Shown here piece after piece: positions 51,292 to 59,339 of a stretch of DNA of 64,000 bases (positions within the stretch are counted from its first letter, which is position 1; every line of letters begins with the position of its first letter). Source of the stretch: an uncultured Eubacteriales bacterium (lineage in GTDB: Bacteria > Bacillota > Clostridia > Oscillospirales > Acutalibacteraceae). A program made the position numbers and the translations under genes. The DNA is taken from NCBI GenBank assembly GCA_934445035.1, contig CAKSDI010000001.1, forward strand, positions 372,001-436,000, in the 5' to 3' direction. The notes beneath the pieces are model-generated. The model made no database searches. It worked only from the letters and a program-made list of their open reading frames with translations, and was not told the origin of the DNA.

Positions 51292-52026
51292 TTACATATT
51301 CATTGTCATGCCGCCGTCCTCGATAGGTTCGTCGGCAGGCTCGTCGGGTTCGAGATATTTTTGCGTATTTTCTTTTGCCCATTCGGGGACAAATTCCTCT
51401 TTTAGTGCGCCTATAAAGTCGGTGCGGCGGTAATAACCTTTTTCTCCGTCCGACACATGAAAACCGAAAACCTTTGTGCCGAGTGAATTTGGTCGGCAGC
51501 CGTTTCCGTGTTCGGCGTAAAAGAGCTGATCCTGCGGTGTCTTACACTCGTCCTTTAGAATTGACGGATCTAACACCACTATCCGGTCGGTATAGTCGAT
51601 TTGACTGCCGCTTTCACAGTGGCGGTTGTCAAACAATCCGAGTTTATCCCAAAGCCGCCTTGCATCGGCAACAAACAAGTTGACGAGTCCGGGGTGACTG
51701 CGGATATGGTATTGCCATGCATTTTCCTTGTCCATAACGGAAAAGCGCCTTGCCCAATTCTTGTTGTCTTCAGAATATCTGCCGTCATGGATTCCCTGAC
51801 GCACGGTGGCAGCGAGTACGAAGTTGACACGGTCAAAGCCGTATCGGTCGATAACTTCCTGGGCGCAGGGATTAAGGCGCTGACCGTCATAGTGTTCGTC
51901 AATGGCTCTTTCAATGGCACGGGCGCAGTCACAGTTTTCGAGGTAGCTTTCACGCCATTCATCCTTTTCATTCCATTCCGCAGCTTCTTTAAGGGAATAG
52001 AGATATAACGGTTTATGCTCCGGCAT
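51292..52026 (-). CDS. DUF3849-like protein
   Basis: 244 residues from ATG 52,026 (GCAGGTGGACACA). It starts PLYLYSLKEAAEWNEKDEWR and contains NCDCARAIERAIDEHY, typical of DUF3849 proteins in conjugative elements, with an extra C-terminal domain. The tail is EPIEDGGMTMNM; the next RBS (AGGAGG) lies beyond the stop, so the tail is not forced by it. It overlaps the upstream gene by 14 bases. Confidence 0.7.
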   Translation of the reverse strand: MPEHKPLYLYSLKEAAEWNEKDEWRESYLENCDCARAIERAIDEHYDGQRLNPCAQEVIDRYGFDRVNFVLAATVRQGIHDGRYSEDNKNWARRFSVMDKENAWQYHIRSHPGLVNLFVADARRLWDKLGLFDNRHCESGSQIDYTDRIVVLDPSILKDECKTPQDQLFYAEHGNGCRPNSLGTKVFGFHVSDGEKGYYRRTDFIGALKEEFVPEWAKENTQKYLEPDEPADEPIEDGGMTMNM

Positions 52027-52324
52027 TGTGTCCACCTGCTTTCTGTTCTGCCCATTTGACGGATAGATGCACAAGCGCCACACGCTGTTGCTCGGCGGAG
52101 AGACTGTCGAGAAAATCCTCAAGAGTCATCTCGGCTTCCTTGTCGGCGGTCTTGGTGGCGGCGCAGTTATCGCAGATTTTCTCACGCTTGACGGTAACAG
52201 TCCTGCCGTCCGGCGATTCGGTGAAGGACAGCACATCGTTATACGAAAAGCCGACACGCTGTCTTATCTCATATGGGATGGTGATGCGTCCTCTTTTTCC
52301 GAGGATGCGGAACATTTTTGTCAT
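52013..52324 (-). CDS. AbrB/SpoVT-type regulator, first of a pair
   Basis: 103 residues from ATG 52,324, which overlaps the stop of the gene before it. The swapped-hairpin domain covers 1-50 (ILGKRGRITIPYEIRQRVG, DVLSFTESPDGRTVTV). A CDNC pair and a helical end follow. It probably acts as a transition-state-type DNA-binding protein for the element. Confidence 0.75.
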   Translation of the reverse strand: MTKMFRILGKRGRITIPYEIRQRVGFSYNDVLSFTESPDGRTVTVKREKICDNCAATKTADKEAEMTLEDFLDSLSAEQQRVALVHLSVKWAEQKAGGHNAGA

Positions 52325-52325
52325 T

Positions 52326-52589
52326 TCAATACGCCTCGCTTTCATCGCAATTATCGCTGCAAGGACAGTCCTCGCAGTCGCCGGTGCAGTCCATATCGGC
52401 AATGGGGCAATTTTCGCAATCGCCGTCACAGACGACATCTTTCGGGTCGTCGATATTTTCAATGACAATCTTATGTCCGTCTGCGTACATCTGCATGGGA
52501 TCGCCCTCAAACATTCCGGCTTCGAGCAGCAGATCGGCCGGCACAGGAATCAGCACGAGTTCCTCGGTTTTCATCTTTTTATTCGGCAT
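52326..52589 (-). CDS. AbrB-like protein with a cysteine-rich C-terminus
   Basis: 87 residues. An AbrB-like N-terminus (LVLIPVPADLLLEAGMFEGD) is followed by a 30-residue tail with nine cysteines (VCDGDCENCPIAD, CTGDCEDCPCSDNC) that looks able to bind metal or sense redox state. It lies next to a second AbrB-type gene with coupled start and stop, and the two may form mixed oligomers. Confidence 0.7.
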   Translation of the reverse strand: MPNKKMKTEELVLIPVPADLLLEAGMFEGDPMQMYADGHKIVIENIDDPKDVVCDGDCENCPIADMDCTGDCEDCPCSDNCDESEAY

Positions 52590-53554
52590 ACAATATTCTC
52601 CTTCAGAATTTTATCGTAATCTATGGGTTTGTCGACGGGGTCGAACAGGGTGAGCTGGTGGGGCTGCTGCCGTTCACGCTCAAAGAGGTCATAATTGGCT
52701 ACGAGCAGTTCGGGAAATTCCTTGCCTGCCTCATATTTCTGCGCCATGCTATGCACCCGTTTGAAATCAAAAAAGTTATATTCTTTATATAACTCTCGGA
52801 TTTCGGGGCAATCGTTATAGGACAGCAAAAATTTGCCTTTCATACCCGCAAGGGCGTGGTAGAGCCGCAGATGATCCTCCCAAGTGAAGCCGCAGTCATA
52901 CACATATTCGCTTGTGAAGTACGGCGGATCGCAGTAGGTGAAGGTTGTCGGGCGGTCATAGTGTTTTATGAGGGTTTCAAAGTCCTGATTTTCGATGACC
53001 ACATTCTCGCACCGCTTGGCGAAGTCCTGCACGAGCGCAAACAGCGTTCTGAGAGAAAACGGCTGACAGGCGAAGGACTTGCATCCGCTTGAATAACTGT
53101 AGCGAATGAGCTTTAGAAACATGGCAGCCCTGCGTAGGTCGTGGTCATTCCTCGCCGCCGAATACAGCGTCCGCACTTCTTTTGCTGTCACTTCGGGCAG
53201 CATTATTTCCGTGAGGTCGAGCTGTGCCTTTAGGTAGTCCTCGGTGAATTCCTCTTTTTCGAAGAACTTTTTCAGCACGGCGAAATCGTCACGGGAATTA
53301 AGGCTCAAAAAGCCGAGTTCTCGGATGAACTCCATCGGGCGGTCACGCATACAGCGGAACAGATTGACGAGGTTATGATTGTAATCGTTGAACACCTCGA
53401 ATTTGTCCGGCACAGGCTTGCCGAGCAGCACTGAGCCGGAGCCGCCGAACGGCTCAACATAGCGGTCACAGCCTATGGGAAACAAGGCATACAGGATATG
53501 AAGGATAGAGGTTTTGTTGCCTATCCAAGTTACAGGGGATTTAATTTTGATCAC
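52571..53554 (-). CDS. DNA adenine methylase (Dam/D12 class)
   Basis: 327 residues. The SAM-binding motif is RYVEPFGGSGSVLL and the catalytic motif FTYCDPPYF (DPPY). The start KSPVTWIGNKTSILHIL is typical of D12-class enzymes. There is no restriction partner nearby, so it is an orphan that may protect the element's DNA from host restriction. It overlaps the AbrB-like gene by 19 bases. Confidence 0.9.
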   Translation of the reverse strand: MIKIKSPVTWIGNKTSILHILYALFPIGCDRYVEPFGGSGSVLLGKPVPDKFEVFNDYNHNLVNLFRCMRDRPMEFIRELGFLSLNSRDDFAVLKKFFEKEEFTEDYLKAQLDLTEIMLPEVTAKEVRTLYSAARNDHDLRRAAMFLKLIRYSYSSGCKSFACQPFSLRTLFALVQDFAKRCENVVIENQDFETLIKHYDRPTTFTYCDPPYFTSEYVYDCGFTWEDHLRLYHALAGMKGKFLLSYNDCPEIRELYKEYNFFDFKRVHSMAQKYEAGKEFPELLVANYDLFERERQQPHQLTLFDPVDKPIDYDKILKENIVCRIKR

Positions 53555-53592
53555 CTCGCTTTGAGGCGGTCAACCGTTCTGAAAACAAAAAA

Positions 53593-53629
53593 AGCAGTAT
53601 CTTTCGTTCTCAAAACGATTGATACCGCT
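53593..53629 (-). terminator. Terminator upstream of the adenine methylase gene
   Basis: AGCAGTATC (53593-53601) pairs with GATACCGCT (53621-53629) with an inner CGTT/AACG stem, followed on the minus strand by TTTTTTTGTTTT. It separates the DUF3789-like group from the methylase. Its GTATCAATCGTTTT word also occurs upstream of the sigma-like gene. Confidence 0.75.
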
Positions 53630-53642
53630 GTGTGTTATATGG

Positions 53643-53801
53643 TTATTCTGTTTTTACTCTTTCCTTGGCTTCGAGCTTGGCACGGAGCCTGCGTATCTCG
53701 TCCTCATAGTCATTGGTGCGGTTGATCTGCATACAACCGAGGATACAGAAGCTGACGCACCCGCCGAGGAGCAGGCCGATAATGAGCATGGCGATTTCCA
53801 T
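53643..53801 (-). CDS. DUF3789-like small membrane protein
   Basis: 52 residues from ATG 53,801, with GGAGGA lying inside the end of the upstream gene. It has one membrane helix (MLIIGLLLGGCVSFCILGC) and a charged helical tail (YEDEIRRLRAKLEAKERV). Its size and pattern match DUF3789. It is coupled to the preceding gene. Confidence 0.75.
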   Translation of the reverse strand: MEIAMLIIGLLLGGCVSFCILGCMQINRTNDYEDEIRRLRAKLEAKERVKTE

Positions 53802-53802
53802 T

Positions 53803-54147
53803 TCACATTCCTCCCATCGTTATGCTTTCGTCCTCATCGGGAAACAGCTCGGCTGTTTTGACAGCGTCCTCGCCGAGCCCTTGGAGCAAATGATTGAAGT
53901 CCTCGGTGTCACAGCAGGAACGGATACCGTAATCGGCACATAAATCTCTGTAATAACCGAGTTCAATATCATCTCTGTCCATAAGGAGATTTTCGTTCAG
54001 TTCGAGCCACGCCTTTTGCTTTTCCCAACATACGCAAAGCGAGGTCGGGAAACCGCCTGTTTGGTCGCACTGAAAATCCGGCGAAGTATATACCTCGCCG
54101 GATGCGTAAAACTCTGCGGTTTTCTTTTGCAGTTCGTCATAGGTCAT
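53803..54147 (-). CDS. Small unknown accessory protein with an acidic Met-ended tail
   Basis: 114 residues, not recognised, with several Cys (LCVCWEKQKAW, RSCCDTEDF). The tail is PDEDESITMGGM, of which the last three codons form the RBS of the next gene. Its start overlaps the upstream stop by four bases. Confidence 0.6.
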   Translation of the reverse strand: MTYDELQKKTAEFYASGEVYTSPDFQCDQTGGFPTSLCVCWEKQKAWLELNENLLMDRDDIELGYYRDLCADYGIRSCCDTEDFNHLLQGLGEDAVKTAELFPDEDESITMGGM

Positions 54148-54725
54148 AAACTCATACCCATTCCTTCGTCCTCATCCTCGGATTCGTCGCCGCCGGTGAT
54201 ATTGACATATTCTCCGATAATGCAGAGAGCTTCGTCATAACTGCCGCACTCATGAATGCGGTCGGTCATTTCGGTTGCCTGTTCCGCAAGTCCGTTATGT
54301 CGGAGTGTACAGGCGGCAAGCCCCATAAGGTTGAAGATGTTTCCGTTTTCTCCGATGAGCTTGCAATCGGGCTTTATCTTATCCGGCTCATGCTCGGAAA
54401 CAAAGCCGCCGAGCCTATTGGGGACATAGTCCGAAAGCCAAGTGCCGCCGAACTGTTCGTGGGAACGCAATCGCCACATAGCGAGCTTGCCCATATCAAT
54501 TTCCACACCGTCCTCAAAGGGAAAGAGGATATTTGTGAGACTGCCGTTTTGGAATACGGAGATATTCTCAAACTTGCTGCCGTTTTTCAGAATGCCCTCA
54601 TCGGTAAGCAGACCGTTGATGCCGTCGAGCCACTCCTGCGGATCGCCGCCGCAGCCCTGCAAAATAAGTCCTTCCTTGCCGTTCATACGGCGAAGGTCAT
54701 CGGTGGTTACGGTGTTGATGCTCAT
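54144..54725 (-). CDS. Unknown accessory protein
   Basis: 193 residues with conserved-looking segments LILQGCGGDPQEWLDGINGL and FGGTWLSDYVPNRLGG. There is no signal or known domain. It ends EDEDEGMGMSL and overlaps its downstream neighbour by four bases. It is probably a polyvalent or early-entry protein, judging by neighbours only. Confidence 0.6.
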   Translation of the reverse strand: MSINTVTTDDLRRMNGKEGLILQGCGGDPQEWLDGINGLLTDEGILKNGSKFENISVFQNGSLTNILFPFEDGVEIDMGKLAMWRLRSHEQFGGTWLSDYVPNRLGGFVSEHEPDKIKPDCKLIGENGNIFNLMGLAACTLRHNGLAEQATEMTDRIHECGSYDEALCIIGEYVNITGGDESEDEDEGMGMSL

Positions 54726-54726
54726 A

Positions 54727-56295
54727 TTACATACCTCCCATCTGCATGGCTTCGTCCTGGACTTCTTCCTCGGCGAATTCGGACGGCGTCATTTCATCGC
54801 CCAAGAAGTTCGGCTCGGTTTCATAATCGAGCAAGATTTGGTCGCTTGTTCCGAAATCAAGGATATCTTTCATCAGAACAGTGCCGCCGTGGTCGACCAA
54901 CACCTTCGGCTCAATGGAACAGAAGCGGCCGCCGTCATCGCTGTGGCGGAGGTCATAGGCGTACAGTCCTTCGGGAATCTGTTCGGGTAGAAGCCGTCCG
55001 TTGCTGAACAGCGCTCTGCGGTCAAGCACCTCAATGACATCCAACTTTTCCTCGGTCAATGCCTGCGTTTTGAGTTCCTTTGCCTCCGGCTCATCATACG
55101 GAACGGGCTTGAACAGATGTCCGTTTCGGGCGGAAATAACGCCGTAATCAGTAACGGCAGCCCCGATGCGGCCGAGCAATTTATCCGCCACATTTCTCGG
55201 AAGTAGATTTTCAAGCCACTTGCTGTCAAACTCCGTGCTTGTGTTTTCAAGAAGATACTTCTTGAAGAAGGCATCTGCAGTGTCGGATTCAGCAGTAAAT
55301 TCATACCGCCACAGATTTTGTGCTACATTCAGTGCGTCCTGAATGCTTGCCGTGTTTTCGGCGTCGAGAACGGCTTTGAACTTTACCTGTTCGTAATTGC
55401 TCATAGCGGAGATACGCTGTGCAAGGGTGTTGAGCGTATAGATATCTCTCATGCTGTCAAACATATCCGAGGTGATTTGCGGAATTACCGAGTCAAAGCC
55501 ATAGTACACGCAATCGCCGATATCCGCCTCATTGAATACCGTGGCGTAACGGCCAATGGTGTCTGTTTTCATCGGGAGACTCAGCCACATAGCCTTTTCA
55601 TAGGGGTCGCCTATGGTATGCTCCGGCGCACCCGACACAAGCAGACGAATGGCAAAGTCCGATATCTTAGGTTCCTCGTCCGGCAAGGTCACTCCGTCAT
55701 ATACCTCCGGTCGGTCATAATGCACGGTGGGGATATACAGCCTGCCCTCAAACACGCCGTTATCGTTTTTCTGCTGTACTCTGCCGATCTGTTCTGCGTT
55801 CAGAAACGGAACGGCACTTTCGGGGATACCGTCGAGGTCGGAAAGCAGTTCATTTTCAAAGGCAAACCGACCGAGCTCGGAAAGGTTGCTTACATTATGA
55901 GCGACGGGAACGGTGTCCAAGCCGTAGGTGCAGTTGATGAGGTCTTTGATGCTGACGGGGTTTTCGGTATTGTCTGCGTCGTCGAATATCTGATCGGTCA
56001 CCGCGTAAAACACGGGCAGTTCCTCATTGGGAAGAGAGGCAAGCCGCTTGGCAAAGAAGTTCAGCTCGTCCAAGCTGAAAGTGTCCAAACGGATATCCTG
56101 CAGTTCCGGCAGGATATCGCATTCGAGGATGCTGACTTCAACCGTGTTTTCTCTGCCGACGGCACGAGCTCTTTGCATAGCGTCTTTGAGCTCATAGTCC
56201 GCCGCAGGCAGCAGTAATTCGGCATAATAATATCCGCCGTGAACGGGGTTCTCGGTGGATAGTTCAAGACTCATGATTTTTCTGTTATACATCAT
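54727..56295 (-). CDS. ArdA-like antirestriction protein, extended
   Basis: 522 residues. An ArdA-type core is visible in the first ~200 (SLDELNFFAKRLASL, IKDLINCTYGLDTVPVAHNV), followed by further domains. ArdA mimics DNA and blocks type I restriction after entry. The overall acidity and length suggest a multi-domain version. The tail is VQDEAMQMGGM, where GGM doubles as the next RBS. It lies beside methylase genes that would also help against restriction. Confidence 0.7.
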   Translation of the reverse strand: MMYNRKIMSLELSTENPVHGGYYYAELLLPAADYELKDAMQRARAVGRENTVEVSILECDILPELQDIRLDTFSLDELNFFAKRLASLPNEELPVFYAVTDQIFDDADNTENPVSIKDLINCTYGLDTVPVAHNVSNLSELGRFAFENELLSDLDGIPESAVPFLNAEQIGRVQQKNDNGVFEGRLYIPTVHYDRPEVYDGVTLPDEEPKISDFAIRLLVSGAPEHTIGDPYEKAMWLSLPMKTDTIGRYATVFNEADIGDCVYYGFDSVIPQITSDMFDSMRDIYTLNTLAQRISAMSNYEQVKFKAVLDAENTASIQDALNVAQNLWRYEFTAESDTADAFFKKYLLENTSTEFDSKWLENLLPRNVADKLLGRIGAAVTDYGVISARNGHLFKPVPYDEPEAKELKTQALTEEKLDVIEVLDRRALFSNGRLLPEQIPEGLYAYDLRHSDDGGRFCSIEPKVLVDHGGTVLMKDILDFGTSDQILLDYETEPNFLGDEMTPSEFAEEEVQDEAMQMGGM

Positions 56296-56338
56296 TCTCG
56301 TTTATCCTTTCGCTTTTTATCGTATTCGGCATAGCATT

Positions 56339-57454
56339 TTACTCCTTGATGATCTGATATTTTTCATTTACTGCTTTAAGTCGGGAAAGGATATCCACCA
56401 GCACCGGCACCATGATGCTGTTGCCTGCCAGCTTATACAGCTTACTGTCGGATAGTCCGAGTTCATTTTTCAACTTGAAAAACTGCTCGTCCGAAAAGCC
56501 CATGAGTCGGAAGCACTCCTGCGGGTGTAACTTCCGAATCCATCCGCGGTGAAATATACCGTGACGATCCACCACGGTAAGGCAATATGACGGAGCCCCG
56601 CTTGGGCGAAAGCGCGGGCCGTTCTGCCGGACGGTTTCCCGGTCGGGGTTGATGACGGGATATACGCCGTCGTACTCAAAGAACACGGCGGAATGCTCTC
56701 CCTTGTGGTGGCTCATTCCCGAATCCTGCCGGGCAGTGATGCACCGCGCCGTATCGGTGAATTTTGAGTTTTCATTGTAATCCACCAGATACAGACCCGT
56801 CCTGCCTCCGAAGCCGCCACAGGAGGCCGTCTGTGTTATGGCTGCTCCGCCTGCGTCGTAGACTCGCTTTCCCTGAGGCTGATGATCTGTGAGTTCGGAA
56901 AGAGCTTTTCCGCCTTTTCTCTCGATAGGTAGTATTTCTCCGGCACATCGGGGATCAAGATATCCGACAAGGAACACGCGCTTTCTTGTTTGGGGAAGGT
57001 AAGCCGCGCCGTCAATACATTGCCATTCGCACAGATACCCCAATCGAGATAGCTCACTGAGGATCGCGGTAAAAACGCGCCCTTCGCAAATCGTGCGGAT
57101 CGGGGGTACATTTTCAAAGATGAAATATGCAGGGTGTTTCGCTTCAAGTATTCGGGAAAGCTCAAAGAAGAGAGTTCCCCGTGGATCGTTGAAAGCCCTT
57201 CTTGCTCCGGCAGCGCTGAAGGCGACGCACGGGAAACCGCCGACAAGAAGGTCAAAATCAGGGATTTCATCGGTGTTGACTGCTCTTGCGTCATTACAGA
57301 AATATTCTCCTTTCGTTGGGTATAAAGTTCGGTAGGTTGCAATTGCGGTGGGATCGTTGTCGCAGTAGCCCACAAAAGAAAAACCGCCGATCAACTCGGC
57401 GGCGGTGCGGAATGCGCTCATTCCGCAGAACATATCCAAAACCTTCATCGGCAT
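56339..57454 (-). CDS. C5-cytosine DNA methyltransferase
   Basis: 371 residues (ATG 57,454 or 57,448). Motif I is VLDMFCGMSAFRTA, motif IV has the catalytic Cys in GGFPCVAFSAAG, motif VI is FIFENVPPI, and the C-terminal motif X is LYKLAGNSIMVPVL. No restriction endonuclease is near, so it is probably a protective orphan. Confidence 0.92.
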   Translation of the reverse strand: MPMKVLDMFCGMSAFRTAAELIGGFSFVGYCDNDPTAIATYRTLYPTKGEYFCNDARAVNTDEIPDFDLLVGGFPCVAFSAAGARRAFNDPRGTLFFELSRILEAKHPAYFIFENVPPIRTICEGRVFTAILSELSRLGYLCEWQCIDGAAYLPQTRKRVFLVGYLDPRCAGEILPIERKGGKALSELTDHQPQGKRVYDAGGAAITQTASCGGFGGRTGLYLVDYNENSKFTDTARCITARQDSGMSHHKGEHSAVFFEYDGVYPVINPDRETVRQNGPRFRPSGAPSYCLTVVDRHGIFHRGWIRKLHPQECFRLMGFSDEQFFKLKNELGLSDSKLYKLAGNSIMVPVLVDILSRLKAVNEKYQIIKE

Positions 57455-57502
57455 AGGTCATCCGACCAATACCGTTGTTTTTTCTGTTCCGCCTCGCTTT
57501 CC

Positions 57503-57988
57503 TTACATCGTCATACCGAAGCCCTCGGATTCGTCCTCATCCTCGGTTTCCTCATCGGTTTCGTCTGCAGCGTCGCTGTCGCCCTCACATTCGCCCTCAA
57601 AGCCGTTTTCTGCGGCTTCCTCGTCTGTTTCCTCGCAGGTATCCTCTGTGGGGCTTTCGGCGTCAATTTGGCTCTCACGCTCGGCCTGCTCTCGGTCGAG
57701 TTCGGTTTCGATGAGTCCGAGGACGAATTCTTTCTGACTCATATTGTTGCGGTGCAGGTAGTCCTTGATTCTCTGAAACAGTTCCTCCGGCACCTGAAAT
57801 GCCATAGTTCTCATATTGCCCATGTTCTTTCCTTCTTTCTGTTGTATTTTCGGGTGGAGTTCATCGTCCACCGCAAGGGTGATAAACTCAGCCATTGTCA
57901 TCCCTTCATGCCGTTCGAGATATTCCTTGATTTCGGCATGGAGGTCGGCGTCAATTTTTACGGTGATGCCTTTCTTTTCATCCGCCAT
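57503..57988 (-). CDS. Tandem ribbon-helix-helix protein with a long acidic tail
   Basis: 161 residues. The first RHH is ITVKIDADLHAEIKEYLERH with MAEFITLAVDDEL, and the second is AFQVPEELFQRIKDYLHRNN with KEFVLGLIETEL. The last ~55 residues are mainly Asp/Glu and end EDEDESEGFGMTM; the next gene starts 48 bases later, so the end is not an RBS. It is probably a DNA-binding organiser or repressor. Confidence 0.75.
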   Translation of the reverse strand: MADEKKGITVKIDADLHAEIKEYLERHEGMTMAEFITLAVDDELHPKIQQKEGKNMGNMRTMAFQVPEELFQRIKDYLHRNNMSQKEFVLGLIETELDREQAERESQIDAESPTEDTCEETDEEAAENGFEGECEGDSDAADETDEETEDEDESEGFGMTM

Positions 57989-58118
57989 TGCGCTCGTTCC
58001 TTTCTATATATTTTTTGATAATTTCCGCAAGCAGTTCCTCTGCCGACACTTCACGCTCGGCGGCTTCTCGGAGCAGCATATCTGCCTGCGGCTGCGGAAT
58101 TAAAATATCGTATTCCAA
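57978..58118 (-). CDS. 46-residue protein with a TTG start
   Basis: GGAGGTCGCCTA precedes TTG at 58,118, which opens MEYDILIPQPQADMLLREAA and a helical remainder (EELLAEIIKKYIERNE). The stop overlaps the start of the RHH gene, indicating translational coupling. It may be a small partner of that protein. Confidence 0.6.
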   Translation of the reverse strand: MEYDILIPQPQADMLLREAAEREVSAEELLAEIIKKYIERNERNGG

Positions 58119-58129
58119 TAGGCGACCTC

Positions 58130-58432
58130 CTACATTCCCATGACGAGGCCGTTGTCCTCGTCCATGTCCTCGCTGTCAGCCTGTTCCGCGGCAAGTTCCT
58201 CATCGGTGAGCTTGCGGAAGGAGTCCTCGCCGGGGATGATGCTGAGCTGCCTGCCGTTATCGAATTTGCAGTGTACGGTGGACATATCATCCACGGCTAT
58301 TACAGTGCCGCACATATTGTCCTCGACAGGTCGGGGATCGTTGCCCATGTGCAGAAGCAGGATGCGAGTCCCTTTGGGGTAGAGTTCTTTGTATCGCTGT
58401 GCCTGTCTGTACAGGCGGTCATATTCGTTCAT
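58130..58432 (-). CDS. DUF4314-like protein
   Basis: 100 residues. LYPKGTRILLLHMGNDPRPV and GTVIAVDDMSTVHCKFDNGR form the small beta-barrel typical of DUF4314. The tail is EDMDEDNGLVMGM, with the RBS of the following gene beginning after the stop. It is found in many Firmicute elements; the function is unknown. Confidence 0.75.
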   Translation of the reverse strand: MNEYDRLYRQAQRYKELYPKGTRILLLHMGNDPRPVEDNMCGTVIAVDDMSTVHCKFDNGRQLSIIPGEDSFRKLTDEELAAEQADSEDMDEDNGLVMGM

Positions 58433-58482
58433 TTCATTTACCTCCGTGTTAATTCAAAGTTTATTGCTCTGCGGTTTTACAA

Positions 58483-59337
58483 TCATATCTGCATCCCTCC
58501 AGTCTGTGTTTCGGTATTTTGCAGATATTCGTCAAACTCGTTCTCGGTCATCATGGCATAGTCATCGCCGCTGTTCCAGAACGAGACGAACAGTTCTCCG
58601 TCCATTGTATCAATGGGCTGCTGCTCAAAGCCTTCGCCGAGGCCATCCGAACACTGTCCCGTGAGCCAATCCCGAAGCGCTTCCGTTTCCTCTGCCGTGA
58701 GAGCTTCTTTGAGGCTGCAATCAATTCGTCCGAACAGCCTGTCGCCGTGCATTTCCACCGACCAAACAGCCGAGGTCAACTTTTCACTCACGCCGTCATC
58801 CTCGTTATAGTAGGCCGCCATATCGTTTTCGTCATCGGCGGAGTATTCCTCTAATGCCTCGGCAATTTCTTCCGCACTGTCGGCAAGGTAGGAATCGCCG
58901 ACCGTGAACATATCTCCGTCGCCCTCGTCTATGTTCCCGATGAGAGAACAGAAGAACACAGCCTTTACGGGACCGGCATCCTGCGTCATCTGACGGACGG
59001 CGTTGATTACATCGTTCATTGAATCGTACTGGTCGTGGAGGACATTCTGTTCAAGTTCCTCTTTGATGTCTGTATCGGCTGCCAACACGACAAATGTCAG
59101 CATATTGGCGTCGGCGATGGTGTTTTTCTCGTTCAGCGTGAGGAGCAGATGCTGACCGAAGTCACTCTCGCTGAACAGCTTTACGCCGATGTCCTCGTCC
59201 TCATTGTCGGTCAGCGGAATCCGTTTCGGTGGCTGCGTAATACCGATGGAACGCAGTTTGTCATAAATGTCGTAAATACTGTGAGGCAGTTCGAGAACGA
59301 GGGTGTTCTCTTTATTGCGGATAATTGCGGTAATCAT
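58483..59337 (-). CDS. Unknown acidic accessory protein
   Basis: 284 residues. The first ~90 resemble an early-entry domain (LELPHSIYDIYDKLRSIGI, FSESDFGQHLLLTLNEKNT), followed by an acidic middle and a C-terminal part with FVSFWNSGDDYAMM. It ends TETQTGGMQI; the next true RBS is 40 bases further, so the end is not explained by it. It starts one base after its neighbour's stop. Not recognised with confidence. Confidence 0.55.
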   Translation of the reverse strand: MITAIIRNKENTLVLELPHSIYDIYDKLRSIGITQPPKRIPLTDNEDEDIGVKLFSESDFGQHLLLTLNEKNTIADANMLTFVVLAADTDIKEELEQNVLHDQYDSMNDVINAVRQMTQDAGPVKAVFFCSLIGNIDEGDGDMFTVGDSYLADSAEEIAEALEEYSADDENDMAAYYNEDDGVSEKLTSAVWSVEMHGDRLFGRIDCSLKEALTAEETEALRDWLTGQCSDGLGEGFEQQPIDTMDGELFVSFWNSGDDYAMMTENEFDEYLQNTETQTGGMQI

Positions 59338-59339
59338 AT

